Assembly: GCF_026151205.1 (NCBI RefSeq)
Contig: NC_087083.1
Coordinates: 9,545,460-9,609,459, forward strand
Origin: Bolinopsis microptera
Lineage: Eukaryota > Ctenophora > Tentaculata > Lobata > Bolinopsidae
Length of the DNA: 64,000 nt
Direction: 5' to 3'
The translations under genes were made by a program, and so were the position numbers. How positions within the stretch are numbered: the stretch's first letter is position 1; the number at the start of each line of letters is the position of its first letter. Below the pieces are notes generated by a model that saw only the letters and a program-made list of their open reading frames with translations, was not told the origin of the DNA and searched no databases. This document shows, in pieces, positions 35,863 to 50,200 of the stretch.

Positions 35863-37778
35863 TCAAAAAGTTATGTTAATTTTCTGAATGAACTGATGAG
35901 CAGCCAGTATAGCCTCATTGTCTTGATGCACAAACCTATGCTCACCAGAAGCAGCAGAATGAAGCTGCACATCAAGTTTGCCATTCCCAGAGCACGTGTT
36001 TCTCAGCACTACTGAATGCTGGTGAGGAATGGTCTTATCGTCTACTGCATGTACCAGAAAGACAGGTAGTTGGAGTTGAGGGAGGAGGCGGACAGTGGGA
36101 AAGATTCCCTCCATAGATTTGGGGATTCTACCGCGGGTAATCTTAAAGTAGTTCCAGTATTTAGCAGCGGGGAAGTTTTTAGCTGCTTCCTCAGCGCTTA
36201 TAAACGCAGATTCCAGTATTAAACCCCGAACTTTCTGAAGGGATTCCAGCTTATCAGACTGTATACCGTGCACGAACTTTGTGGAAATGCCACTGCCAAG
36301 AGAGTGACCCCAAACCACGACTTGATAGTCAGGGAACTGAGAGACAGCCCACTCCAACACTCGCCGACAGTCTGCTTCTACTGTAGCGTCTGAAGCACGA
36401 CAACCTCTAGAGTCCCCGAACCCTCGGTAGTCAAATGTTACTACTGTGTAGCCGAGTGATTGGAATACTTTGTAGAACTCTATTCGGTGCGGCTTTCCTG
36501 AAATGATTCAATGTTTATGTTCCTTCTTATTGAAAGATGATGTAAGGTTGCCGATATTTTCAAGGACAATTTTTGACGAAGGGCCTTGTTTTTTGTCGTT
36601 GTCTAATATAATCAAGAGTATAAATATAAGCACATCAACCAATTGAATGAAAACTAATATACCTCTGTTGCTGGAAGCACCATGACAGTAAAGTATCAGA
36701 ACCTGCTGCCGAGCTGCCTCATCTAGCGGCTCCACTACCCATAAACCCAATCTACCTGGCTTTCTGCTACTTCTCCCCTCGTCTACTACCTGCAAATATC
36801 AGTTTTAAACTAATTACAATTACCCATTCACGGCGGGACTTCTCAAGTTAATCAATTCCATTATTTGTATTTATATAGCCGAATAAATCTGGTCGTCATA
36901 AAAAGGGTCAAATAATTAATAATTAGTTTTCAACTAATTGCAACACTACAAATCTACTCAGTTATTGAGAATCATGTAACGTGATGGAAATATTTTCAAC
37001 GGGTATAAATAACCTGTCCAAACTCAGGATTCATAACATGAAGACTTTGTTGTAACGTTGTATGAAAAGCATTAATATATAAGTATATACTATATATACA
37101 ATTAGTGACATACATAATTAGTGATGTGATCCATCAGTAGAATTTAATTGACCTAGAAATGGGCTAGCCGCTAGATATAGGGTAGATTTCCCCCTATGTC
37201 GTGCAGCCCTTATGTTGGACCACAGCGACGAGCGACCGTATTCCTACATGCTAAAATAACCTCGGTAATTATAACTTTATAAAGTGAAAGTTATCAGAAA
37301 TGCGCAAGAATCTTATAAAATCTTGATATTTAAATGTTTAATTAGGAATATGTCGTAATGCCACTTTTCATCAGAGTCAGTTTCTCCTTACCTCGAGAAC
37401 ATGATTAGCTGTCCTTTCTAGACCAAACTTGGAGGGATCACTCAGATGTTTGTCTTGTTTGCTGAGAAAAAGCAAAATTATTATGCGAGGAAAAACATTG
37501 ATCAAACACAAGAAAATATTTTAATTTCACAAACTAGCAAACGATAAGTAGATCCCCTAATCACTGGGCTCTAATTTTAATTATCAATAAGTAATTAAAA
37601 ATTAATAATCATTAACTAATTAATTAATAATCATTAACCTGGGGTAGTTGATGACACCAGAGAAGAGGAACCTGTACTTGAATGCTTTACAATGTAGGAA
37701 GATGTAGGGGATAGTAAAGAAAACGGTGACGAAGAGGAGGGCGAGAGTGACGAGGAGCTGTATGACCAGCTCTATCAT
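35863..37778 (-). CDS. ABHD12-like membrane serine hydrolase, 4 exons, complete
   Basis: Exons 37639-37778, 37392-37461, 36663-36789 and 35863-36497 have GT-AG borders and matching phases (2, 0, 1), giving 972 nt and 323 residues. The ATG at 37776-37778 is preceded by an in-frame TGA. Residues about 3-28 form one hydrophobic helix (IELVIQLLVTLALLFVTVFF), a type II signal anchor. The alpha/beta-hydrolase core follows: CHGASSNRG (oxyanion region), VVTFDYRGFGDSRG, nucleophile elbow GHSLGSG, Asp in HAVDDKTIP and His in SGEHRFVH, a complete Ser-Asp-His triad. The order and spacing match ABHD12/ABHD12B, lyso-phosphatidylserine and monoacylglycerol lipases of the ER membrane. Substrate is inferred from the family only. 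The start codon lies about 20 bp from a 1.3-kb CCAAT-bearing minisatellite. Confidence 0.88.
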
Positions 37779-37796
37779 GGACAATCAGAGAGCTCG

Positions 37797-39125
37797 CTGT
37801 AATATTGTCAACCTATTGGGGTGTAATATTGTCAACCTATTGGGGTGTAATATTGTCAACCTATTGGGGTGTAATATTGTCAACCTATTGGGGTGTAATA
37901 TTGTCAACCTATTGAAGTGTAATATTGTCAACCTATTGGGGTGTAATATTGTCAACCTATTGGGGTGTAATATTGTCAACCTATTGGGGTGTAATATTGT
38001 CAACCTATTGGGGTGTAATATTGTCAACCTATTGGGGTGTGACGTTGTTATATGAACTGTAGTCTGATTAAAACAATATTGTTTAATTAAATAAAGTAAA
38101 TAATTGTCAACCTATTGGGGTGTAATATTGTCAACCTATTGGGGTGTAATATTGTCAAACTATTGGGGTGTAATATTGTCAACCTATTGGGGTGTAATAT
38201 TGTCAACCTATTGGGGTGTAATATTGTCAACCTATTGGGGTGTAATATTGTCAACCTATTGGGGTGTAATATTGTTAACCTATTGGGGTGTAATATTGTC
38301 AACCTATTGGGGTGTAATATTGTCAACCTATTGGGGTGTAATATTGTCAACCTATTGGGGTGTAATATTGTCAACCTATTGGGGTGTAATATTGTCAACC
38401 TATTGGGGTGTAATATTGTCAACCTATTGGGGTGTAATATTGTCAACCTATTGGGGTGTAATATTGTCAACCTATTGGGGTGTAATATTGTCAACCTATT
38501 GGGGTGTAATATTGTCAACCTATTGGGGTGTAATATTGTCAACCTATTGGGGTGTGACGTTGTTATATGAACTGTAGTCTGATTAAAACAATATTGTTTA
38601 ATTAAATAAAGTAAATAATTGTCAACCTATTGGGGTGTAATATTGTCAACCTATTGGGGTGTAATATTGTCAACCTATTGGGGTGTAATATTGTCAACCT
38701 ATTGGGGTGTAATATTGTCAACCTATTGGGGTGTAATATTGTCAACCTATTGGGGTGTAATATTGTCAACCTATTGGGGTGTAATATTGTCAACCTATTG
38801 GGGTGTAATATTGTCAACCTTTTGGGGTGTAATATTGTCAGCCTATTGGGGTGTAATATTGTCAACCTATTGGGGTGTAATATTGTCAGCCTATTGGGGT
38901 GTAATATTGTCAACCTATTGGGGTGTAATACTGTCAACCTATTGGGGTGTAATACTGTCAGCCTATTGGGGTGTAATATTGTCAGCCTATTGGGGTGTAA
39001 TATTGTCAACCTATTGGGGTGTAATATTGTCAGCCTATTGGGGTGTAATATTGTCAACCTATTGGGGTGTAATATTGTCAACCTATTGGGGTGTAATATT
39101 TTCAACCTATTGGGGTGTAATATTG
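37797..39125. repeat. 24-bp minisatellite in three blocks (higher-order repeat)
   Basis: The unit is GTCAACCTATTGGGGTGTAATATT. There are about 10 copies at 37797-38039, 19 at 38104-38553 and 21 at 38619-39125. The blocks are separated by an almost identical ~65-80-bp linker (TGTTATATGAACTGTAGTCT ... TAAATAAAGTAAATAATT), which also follows the last block, so block plus linker was itself duplicated. Each unit contains ATTGG, the complement of CCAAT. The array sits immediately upstream of the ABHD12-like start codon. Open frames through it are by-products of the 24-bp period. Confidence 0.95.
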
Positions 39126-41285
39126 TGATATGAACTGTAGTCTGATTAAAACAATTGTTTAATTAGATAAAGTAAATAATTGAACAATCGTTTAATTAAA
39201 CAATTATTTACAATTACGGCGTTCGCAAACAGTAAATATCAATAAACATTTTACTATCATTAAATAAATACATGCAGTATTTGCTGGTAAAGATATGAAA
39301 ATATATAAATCTGTGGTGGCTTGGGGTGGTGACAAGAGCTGAAAGTCATTATTTATTTGGGGAATTTGAGAGCAACTTGAGCAGCAAACCATAATATTAA
39401 ACAGCAGATAAAGTGATAAACCAAACTGAGAACCAATTTATCTCGGCCAGGAAATTAATACCAGATATTCTGAAATGTCAGAAAGTTTGCTACACACCTA
39501 TCAGTTTAATGAAGTATTAGAGAGTTAGAGTATTCAGTTGTTAGCAGTTACTTTATTCAGCAAATTACTCTAGTTTAAGACATTTGACGTCAGCGCTATT
39601 TATCGACGATTTGATTCGAGTTGGATGGTTAGTTGGTTACACGATAAACATTTAGGTCTAAACAACTGATAGTTTATACATTAACAAGTTGCTACTTTCG
39701 CTAGGAGCAGCTATTTGCCTAAAACTTGGTACCATGTGACTCTACTCAATGAGATCTTTCCAACGATGTATAATATGTCGGGATTTGAGACATAAAATGT
39801 TCACCCGCAAGTTGTTGCTCTTAGTACAATGTACATATACTTATACTCTAATAGTTAATACATTAACAAGTAGCTACTGTCTGATCTTATTTCTCAAACC
39901 AAAGGCAAAACTAAAAAACTAAACTTTATTATACAGACCGCGTAATAATCTATTTAAGAAAATACATGCGAAAATAAGTTGCACTGCGGTCAGTAGTTAT
40001 ATCACTTACACTGGTAACTAACTACTGAAACACTGCAGGTAACTAAATACTGTAACAATGGTAACTAACTACTGTAACACTGGTATCTAACTACTTTATT
40101 GCCAGCAAATTTAAAGCCTGAACTGCCAGCAGTTCAGATGAAAACATGCCCCGATATTCTCAACCGATTACTGCCCTCGTTGACAGATAATGGGTCTACA
40201 ATGCAACCTTTATACAACTAACTATACAAGTTATCGGCTGCATCAGGATATTACTATCCCTAACATTATGTACATTGTACATTATCATTAACTTAGTAGA
40301 ACTAATTAGTATAATTAATTTGTACAAACAATAGTAAAACTAATTTAAATCCTAAGGATTAGGATTGAAAACACCACGAATTAGGCTCTTCTAATTAAGA
40401 TGAGTCTGATGATTCTGTTTAATCACTCGCATCCGAACAAGCTATCAAATCAGTAAAAGTTTTAAAAGATCAATATCACATCAATGAAGCTGCTACACGT
40501 TTCAGCCTTGCAGATAATCTAGAATACTGAAGATTAAAGAAGATATCAAAGAACACAACTACTCGACTATATACACCACTACAAGGATGCAGCTCCAATC
40601 ATACAAGAGAATACAATAAGATGTATATACACGCACATCATACAATAAATTACATATGGTATAATAATGGGTATAGTATAAGTACAACAGCAGTACGGAC
40701 AGCGAATTATAGTGTACTAGCACTGTACTACTACTATACGCTCTACTGAAGTAAATTATCTAACCTAGGTTGCACGCGCTGTACTCTTATCTTGATTAAT
40801 TAGTGTTGTTTTCTATAGTATGACAGATCAGCAGTCACACACAGACAACATGAGATAAGAGCAAAGTTACATTACATAACCTAACCATGGCATTTCAAAT
40901 GGAGATGACAACCAAATGATTGTAACTGTAAGAGCACAATCACTTATGTCTCAACTGAAGGTTTCGCAAAGAGCAGGCAATATAAACAGCTGAAATTATA
41001 CACGTCACTAGCCTGCAGTCATTATTCCATCACCAAACACTGCAATATACCGATAATTAGCTGATAAGACAGCTGATCTAGATAAGACTGGCGTCTGCAA
41101 CTTGATCTCAAAACAAGCAGATAACAGATAACTTAATGAGAAACTGTAACGTTACTAAGCTTGATAATCTGATACACTTCACATTACCAGTACGTAATAC
41201 TAGTAGTATAGTATTACTGCGATGATACACGTGATTTGGAAATATATACGTTATTATACAATGCATGTGAGTCACTGGGTCGCGT
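39126..41285. other. Intergenic AT-rich sequence
   Basis: Small duplications of AACTACTGTAACACTGGTA-type words lie near 40015-40095. No gene is supported. Confidence 0.4.
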
Positions 41286-41566
41286 GAGCAACTAACAACC
41301 TACAAACACGCAACCTACAAACACACAACCTACAAACACACAACCTACAAACACACAACCTACAAACACACAACCTACAAACACACAACCTACAAACACA
41401 CAACCTACAAACACACAACCTACAAACACACAACCTACAAACACACAACCTACAAACACACAACCTACAAACACACAACCTACAAACACACAACCTACAA
41501 ACACACAACCTACAAACACACAACCTACAAACACACAACCTACAAACACACAACCTACAAACACAC
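41286..41566. repeat. 15-bp minisatellite
   Basis: About 18 near-perfect copies of AACCTACAAACACAC (first unit CACG). The Cys/Arg/Leu and Val/Gly/Cys frames on the minus strand are repeat by-products. Confidence 0.95.
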
Positions 41567-44500
41567 TAATAATATAATGATAATAAGATATAGCAGCCCC
41601 TCACGTGATTTCCAAGTTACCAATTATCTTCACACCATAACAAGGTTAAATTAATCATGAATATTGTGAGTTTAATAAAGATAATGACATAAATATTAAT
41701 TTACGTCCGAACATATACACTTATAATACACACTAAGATCATAATATACAATAACATGAGTTAAACAATTAACATCATTTAAAAACAATTAGCTGAATTG
41801 TGAAATACAAATCACAACAAGTAACATCCGGCTGTAAATAACAAAAGGAGTGTAATGAAATGGTCAGTAAAATAAAAGAAAATCAGTAAAATAAAAGAAA
41901 ATCCCCAAATTAAGTTAATTAATCACCTGATCATGGACGAACAGACATGAGAGCAGCTATAATAATGGTATAATAACACGACCTGGCACGCCAATCACCA
42001 TTTAATATTGTATAGTGTATAGTGTATAGTGTATACCAATTATCTTCATAAAGTGTTGATAATCATAAATAAACAAGGTTAAACTTTACAGTATACGTGA
42101 ATCTTAATTAGATAATTGCAAGCTTAATAATAATAGAGATCATATAATATTGTATTGTATTATATCAGTTGCCATCGTGGAGTAGGTCGTGGTCCCATGC
42201 ACCTTTTCCCCTCGACATAATAGAAAAAACCTAGATATGCAACCTGCACCCCGAAGGTGATTATATCTTTATATGATATGAATCACAGATTGTGGAAGTC
42301 ATAATTAACCACCATACACTGTACAGTATATACAAAGATAAAGTGGATGACACATAACATTACCTGTCACACATAACATTACCTGTCGCACAACTGCCAA
42401 TTATCTTCACACTCTTCAAACAGTGTGAACTAAACACGGTAATTTCATAAATTTGGCAAACAGCCAGGCAAAAACATGGGATAAAGTTGGCAAACAAGCA
42501 CGCAAAACAAGGGATGTGTAAGTTCTGGAAATAATATAACTATAATAGTCATAGAAAATATAAAAGCTTACGTGAGAGTATTAATATAAAGTTTCATTTT
42601 ATTTTAAAAGTGACGTACGAAACGTGTCATGTACTGCACCAGTTTGTGGTCATCGGGCCACGAGGTACAGTCAGTGATCAGTTATCATGTGACCGTTTTT
42701 ATCCAGCGAGAAGGACTGGATTTTATTTAAGGCTTAGTATAAGTTAGTGTTTTAAAAGTGTTGGCGAGGTGAGAACTAATTCTTCTAGAACGCTAACGTT
42801 TTCTTTGACATTGAAATACATTGCTAGAAAATATATTAAATTTTATCGTCACGTGGCGTTACCTATTAGCAGTTTGGTAAGCTGTCTTGTGGCAGCTTAG
42901 GAAGTAATTACAGTTTTTTGCCAATTTAACACGGTTAAAATGCACCAAATTTCAAAATTTTGGTCTTGTGCCGTTCCATTGGCATTAGGACATTATAGAA
43001 ATCCTGAAACAACTCAGCACCTCTTGGATCAGAAGTTTTATGACGAAAACCCGATTGATCGTATTTAAATTCGTATATGAAATAATAAACACGGCAATTA
43101 TAATTTGGCAATGTTTGCAAAACAGATTTGAGGCCAAAATATGCAGAAAATGCTGCAGAAAATGCAGCCAAATATGCATGAATAGTGAATAGTGAGTACA
43201 GTTGCCTTGTTTAGTGTTTAGTGATCAATGGTTAAGTGGTTGACGTCAGCATATTATGTGGTCTATGATTATGGTTAATAGTTAGTATTTACTTATTTAC
43301 TATTATCATAAGCACGTCACGGACAAATTAGCTTGTATTTGTACTGGAGATAAGCGTTCATTACTTCGTACTTACAACCTTACTTATACTTGTATTTATT
43401 TATGTAATGTGTGTTTAAGTTGGAAGGGTTGAGAGGGAGTGGCAAATATTAGCTGATAAAAAAACAACATGATAAAACTGTTCTGACCATGACTCTGATG
43501 GGCGTAATTTTTATATAGGTGTTTAAAAAATGCTGCTCTATCAAATTTCAATATCTCGAGAATCAAGTACTCCAGTATTATACATCTTATGTAAGAAATG
43601 TCGTACAAAATTAACATGACACAAGGTGGAACTAAAAGTGGAACTAAAAGTGGAACTTCCACCTTTTTCTACTGACCGTGACTGATCCCGTGAAAAATGT
43701 GTAAATTACGAAGCACAAAAACACGAACCGTAATTTTATCCAGTGAAATAGAAAATACATTATAAATGTAATCCATATTGTTTTCAATCATAGTGATTGC
43801 AATTGTTTATAATTGTAGATGAGATACAGCATAATACTATAATATAACTATAATCTAAAATCTTGAATTCATTTACAATGGATAAACGAGGTTAAACTAA
43901 ACCGCACATAGTATTAGTAATAATAAGCTTAAAAGTAACTCATTAAGAGCAAAAGTATGTTTCGCAGTGTTCTCATCATTGAAATTGCTATTTACCTTTT
44001 TACCTTTGTATCAATAAACCAGGCTCCTTGAGTATTACGTTAATTATATTCATTGTATTTATAATTATTATTTAATCTGCAAGGATGTACACATATGACA
44101 CGTGATCGTGTGTAATGTGTGTGTCTCACTGATCTGTATGTTCGCCGCAGTGCTATATAGTTATATGTCTAATCAACCTAATTTCTATAAAACAGTATAT
44201 AAAGTTACTTACTATTTAGTCAATCAATTATTTTCTCCACATCGTTTAAAGTTACGTTTTTCAAATACACTTACAGTTACAAAAGGAAAATACCAGATTT
44301 TGCGGCGCATTTTCTTGTTTTCTCGTTGTTTCATCTTTTAATGAACGAGAAATAGTTTAACAGAACTCCGCACTATGTAAGTACATATATATATAATATT
44401 TAATTTTTAATGATTATCAAAATATTAAAAAATATGATCCTTAAAATCATTTACAACTTTATTTAGAAGTTATAGTGCCGGCCGGCCTGGGATTGTTTAA

Positions 44501-44717
44501 AGTTACGTTTTTCAAATACACTTAAACAAGGAAAATACCAGCTTTTGGTTTTGAAAAGATTCAAAATCGCGTGGAAATTCAAAAAACGAGTAAGTAAAAG
44601 CATTCTGCTCCGACGTACATTAAATTATACTTTTTGTACTTATAATCATGTGTATATTGTCGTGAATGACGTTACAGAAACTGTACGCTACAACATGAAG
44701 ATCAGAGTATCTGCAAG
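41567..44717. other. Intergenic AT-rich sequence
   Basis: No gene is confirmed. GTATAGT repeats lie at 42012-42034. A minus frame at 42935-43171 (starting MAAFSAAFSAYFGLKSVLQ) has balanced composition but no family I recognise and no splice support. A GTGGAACTAAAA triple lies at 43625-43655. A ~50-bp direct duplication (GTTTAAAGTTACGTTTTTCA) is found at about 44245 and 44497. Confidence 0.35.
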
Positions 44718-44823
44718 AACAAAGCAGAGACAAACAAGAGCCAAACAAGAGCCGAACAAGAGCCAAACAAGAGCCAAACAAGAGCCAAACAAGAGCCAAA
44801 CAAGAGCCAAACAAGAGCCAAAC
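44718..44823. repeat. 11-bp tandem repeat
   Basis: About nine copies of AAACAAGAGCC. The plus frame 44545-44901 crosses it, giving a Lys/Gln/Thr-rich tract. No other evidence supports a protein there. Confidence 0.9.
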
Positions 44824-47181
44824 ATATTAAAAGTTCTGATCAATGCCTATCTACTGCTCCAATCATACCACAACTGTAAAATCTGGGAGCTAAACTTTTA
44901 GCAACAACGATACAGTTACAATGTATAAATTAAAAACCACAAGTGGGTAGGTGGAGGTACACCGCTACAATGAAGATCAAGAACAAACCCGGTGGCTGTA
45001 TCATGTTGCTGTATTCAAGATCATTTCTCCGATTTCTTTGTTTACCGTTTCACCACTTTTTTTGATGTATAATTACCATGGTTAGCAAATAGCTACCAGA
45101 TGATTAGCTCTCTTATAATTGGTTCTTATTCTCCCCCATTGGAAAGCTCTAAATTATGAATGATACGCGTCTAAATTTCTCTAAAATACAATACCCCAGG
45201 CTCAAATCAACAGTTGACAAAACAAAAACCAACGGTCACCTCAGTAGAATTCGTCATCCCAAAGTAAATACGCATTCTGATGACTCGTTCTACTTCTACT
45301 TCTATACACCTGATCTTAACCTGGGTAACTGCAGTAGCCGGTAGCGTTCTACTAATTGGCGTTCCACTTGTTACTTAACTCGGCTCGTTCTATACACCTG
45401 ATCTAAACGGAAACTTGAGTAACTGTAGCGTCAGCCATTGCAATATTCAGAAGACCAGATTTGACACATCTAGGCATTGACCATTGTTAATGATCTGGCC
45501 CGGCGCGCGCTACTTCGTAGCTCTTGCCATAACGTTTCGAGAAGAAAGCGGCGCGCGCTACTTCGAAGAAACTTAGACGAGTAACATCCGTCAAATCTAG
45601 GCAGTGTTTTATTATTTTATTGGTCTAAGCACGTTAACAAACCCCAAAATATGCTGCTGAGTTAGCTGAGGTATTTAAGTAAAAGGAAAAAATAAAAGTA
45701 AAGAAAAAATCTCTGGCTCGTTCAAAATTGGTGATTATTTGTCACATCAGGAATATGTTTTGTTCCAAATTTTAGACATGAACGTAAATGAATATTCAAT
45801 TCTTCCAGCTACGCTTTACCTCAACCTGACATCAAAAATCCGTTCAATCTTCTGTTTAACCAGTAAAGTCTTATCAGATGAAATTAAATGATTGAATATA
45901 GCTATTATATGGCAACAGCAAAAATATATTAATTAATTTTTAATGTGTATAAAATTAAAATTAGGTTGACGCTTATAAACCAAGTTAAAATGGAATTGTG
46001 TGATATTGCAATTTTATTACTAGTTCATCATTCAGAACAGTGTTTGGTACCGCGCCCTCGTGTCCTCCGCCCAATTGTGTCTGGTTCCAGCTGCATGAAT
46101 TAAAGCTCGGCGTAGTTGCCTGTGGAGTGTTAATGGTGCAACTACAAGACACTGTTGAGGTAGTGGAAGCTAAATTACCGAAGAAAGCTTTGATAAACGG
46201 AAAATCATCAAAAAAGAAGGACACGTTTTGGATGATTTGAATCATAATCTTTTTGCCGTTTCTTAGTTTTAATTATAATATCTATTTCTACATTAATTAC
46301 CATTACCATTACGAAACAACTAACGGAACAGACTTTTTGAAGATACGATAGTTCTTTTCAATGAAACAAAACTCTTTTGATGTTTTTAATATAAATTCCT
46401 TGATTGCGTTGATTGATTAGTAATAAATAATAAAATTGACTCTCACTGCCGGTGATAAATGAACACTGCTATATTTCAGTGGAATAATGTATGTAATTCT
46501 TTAAACCAAATTTTAACATTGGTCTTCTAAATTTGTAATTTTGTCAATCATACGATTTTCAAAGGTAGTTACAGGAGCTGCAAACATGAGTTACTTATGT
46601 AACTGAGTAGATAACAGAAACTATTTTTATAACTGTATACACTGTTACAACAAGTTAAAACCTGTCGGTCAAGTAACGAATCAGAGGGCCGCAACCGAGA
46701 AAACTATTCATAACAAAAGATCTAAGAGATGTCCGGGTTTAATGAAGTGCTTGATTGTAAAAGTTTCTAATGGAAGCGCTCGCCTTATAAAGCGTATCCA
46801 AGTACGAGCATCGTAACAGTTAAAGCGCAATAGCTTTAAAATTGTGTTGCAAATGAGTTTGCTATGTACAAACTTACAAAGATATGAGCACTTAGTGTTT
46901 TAGTGTAGTTCCAAAGTGTGGATGATATTGTGAAAGATAATCAGAAGTTGTAATATTCAAATACTAAAGTCCCATATTGAAGTGCTAACTAAGTTAGAAT
47001 TGACTTAGAGAAATTGGCTATTTTGTCATGCACTCTATTTCTTTAGAATATTATATAGGTCTTTAAACTAATATTTTATGTTTGACCGTAACGAGCTTGC
47101 CAACATAGCTTGAAATCGCAGCGATCCGACGATGGCAATCACATGGTCAAAATCTTAAACTTGATGTTTTTCTCGTTGTAG
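44824..47181. other. Intergenic, upstream of the SLC4A11-like gene
   Basis: 45985-46245 is open on both strands (minus 86 residues, plus 66 residues). The composition is unusually GC-balanced for the area, but no domain is recognised. 45525-45600 (GCGCGCTACTTCGAAGAAA then GAGTAACATCCGTCAAAT) recurs at 52327-52370. A pyrimidine-rich TTTTTCTCGTTGTAG at 47167-47181 looks like a splice acceptor ahead of exon 1a. Confidence 0.4.
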
Positions 47182-47219
47182 GATTTTCTTCTCGGTGTTC
47201 GTAACAATTAGTTCAACAG

Positions 47220-50200
47220 ATGGACTCGAATGCAGTACAGTCACTTGGCGGTGGTCCCTCTCCTGCTAGTTCGACCGATACCACTATAACTTTGGGTAAG
47301 TGTCTCTGTTACCCAGATCACGTGATAACCAAATAAAGTAGTATCACGTGATACCAAAATATGGTAATATCACTCTAAAGTTAACCCTGAAACTTTTAAT
47401 CTTGTAAATCATCCTCGTCAAATCTCAGGTTACGGTAGACAATATAAAAATATAGGAAACCACTTACTTTGCATGCAGTATATCTCGTGATTCCTAAAAT
47501 GATCTAAATTAAATAACATGCTAAATAACATGCTAATAGCGTATTTCAATAACGAGGAAATATTATCATAAAGCGGCACTCCTATACTAGCTTGGGGAAT
47601 CTGTTGTGGAAGATACTTAAACCCCCGATAATAAATTAAATTGACCGCTGTACTACCGATATAATCGTTATGACCACACTTTCATATAAATTGCTTGCTA
47701 TGCAGGCGCCAGTTTTCGGCAAGCAAAGCCACTTCATTTTCCACAAGACGAGTATTGAATGACTACCTCCATATTAATTATTAACACGGCTAGTAAAAGA
47801 AACTATTTAACATAAGGTTTTTATATTTAGAATCTCATTTGCAGTTTTGCTTGACCGTCTTTGAGTCTTTTGTATCTTATTATCACAATGTCCAACAAGC
47901 AAATAAATTTTTCTGATGAAATTGTTGTTGGTAAGTTATTACTCACGTATTATACTATTAAACCTAAAGAAAGTATAACTCATCATGGCCGCGATTTTTG
48001 TTATGCAATTTCTTTTAACTTTCTAAAACTCACCATGAACATTCCATTACCCAACCGACTATTCGATTAGGTTTGGTTCTATGATGTATGAGTTAAGAGT
48101 TTATGAAAATATTATATGATGTAACAATGATTTTGAACCATATTATATTATTAAAGTATTAAGAAAGTCTTGCAGTAATTTATCCCGTACACATATCAAT
48201 AAATATTTCTTTTTAACGTGCCAGCAATGTATTATTGTTGATTAACACTGCAAATGCCCAGACAGCTAAGAGCTAAAATCACAATATCACTGCACTATGT
48301 ATTTCAGATGCTGAAGAAGGTGTAGCTGAAACAACAGGAGCTAAGAAAGCACAGAAGGACCACAGTCCCAACTCTAACTCATCTGTAGACACCGACTCTG
48401 ACAGTGATGAATCTGATCAAGAAGAGGACAGACCCGAACGACCTGTATATTCGACCGCACTCAATGGAGCTCAAAACTGGAACAAGCTGTCAACTCTGTG
48501 GAAAGTAACAGCTGCCAAGAAAAACACAAGCTTTGGAGAGTCACCAACTGAAGGAGACCTGAATGCCCATTCTTGTAGCCAGCTCTACCATACAAAGAGA
48601 AAGTCTTTGAAACTCAAAAACTATCACAATAATGCTAGAGCTATGAAAGATATTGAGAAGTTCTTAGCTCAGCCCATAGTTTTGTTTAAAAACAAAATGC
48701 ACCGCACTCAATGGGAAGAGATTGTTGAGGAGATGATTATAAAGTTAAGTAAAGAGAAGCCTGAGCTAAATCTTGCCATTAAGATGGCCATGAAGTCAGT
48801 CATCAGTAATGAGGCCGATTACCTGATTCCAGAATCTGTTCAAGGAATAACCCTGTCACCCTATGGGCCTATTACTGAACAAAGCTTCATCGTCGTTGTA
48901 GGCGAGACAAAGGCAGTAACCGATAGTCAGGTAGTAATGTGTGTCTTGGAGCAACCCTTCAATTTTGGAAATGGGGCCGAAGAAATTAGGTTCATATGCC
49001 TAGTCTTCAGCCCAAAGAAGACTAAGCACACCAAATCTGGAGTGGAGGTTGCAAGGACTTATGCCACGCTACTGTCGGACGACAGACTAAGGCATAACCT
49101 GTTAAACACAAATAGCCCCGAACGGTTTGCTCATGAATTCGAAATGGAATGCCACAGAATGCAAAAAGAACATCAAAAACGTGAAAGGGTCGCCGCCGCC
49201 AAGATTTCCAAGGAGAATGAAACAATCCCAAAAAAGAAGCACGGGATACCTGTCATAGGACTGATCCAAGATATAAAAAGACGAAGCAAGCACTACGTCC
49301 ACGACTACATCGGGGATCTGAAGGACTGTACCAGCATACAGAAAATAATTTCCACTACGCTCTTCCTCTTTTTCTCGCTACTTCTACCCTCCATAGCATT
49401 TGGTGTCCTCGATGCTCACTACACGGACGGTAAGATTGATGTGCAGAATGTCATTGTGTCTCAAGCATTGGGTGGGTTACTCTGGGCCTTGTTCAGTGGG
49501 CAACATCTAGCGGTGATTAGAACCACTATACCTGTGGTTATCTACACTAAGATTATCTATCTGATCAGCAAGAACTGGGCTGACGACGGCAGTTTCTTTT
49601 ACACTTTCTACGCCATGGTGGGTCTTACTAACGCGGTCTTCTTGGTTATCTACGGTATCAGTGGTATAAGTAAGGTCATGGCCTACTGTTCCCGATCTAC
49701 GGAGGAGATATTCGGGTTGTTCATCTCCATCGCTTTTATCGTCGATTCGGTCAAGTACATTGTGAAAGAATTTGACCTCTACTACTATTCGTGTGATCTA
49801 TCCGTTAATGCGACCATGAATGCTGTAAAAAGAGCAAGTGATATAGCTGAAGCGGCTGATTGTGATCAAACAAAACCCATTTTGTCTCTGCTTCTTGTGC
49901 TAGTCACAGTTTATGTGGGAGTCGTGATCTTCAACTTCAAATACAGCCCCTTTCTCAATGCAGACAAAAGGGTAATCGTTGCTGACTACGCTTTGGTTGT
50001 GGCTGTTGCTGCTGGCACCGTACTAGGAAGTTACGTGTTTCGACACATTGAATTGGACCAGTTCCACGTGAATGAAGACAGGCCCCTGTTCAAGGTGGTA
50101 ACGTTCGAGAGCCCTTCAGCAGGAGCTGTGCTTTCAGCAATCGGCTTAGGTTTCCTCATGTCAATCCTATTTTTCATGGAAGTGAATATAGCCGCTAGTG

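Noticed and set aside
37797-39125. CRISPR-like array of 24-bp repeats
   Set aside because: No spacers. Plain head-to-tail minisatellite in three blocks.
37726-39133. Frames reading NIVNLLGC and TILHPNRL as coding
   Set aside because: The 24-bp unit is divisible by three and stop-free. The frames end at the linkers and have no non-repeat domain.
41272-41564. Cys-rich VCRLC or VGCVF repeat protein
   Set aside because: Translation of the 15-bp minisatellite. No signal peptide or other exon.
45985-46245. Small gene on either strand
   Set aside because: Both strands are open and neither shows a domain, start context or splice signals that decide between them.
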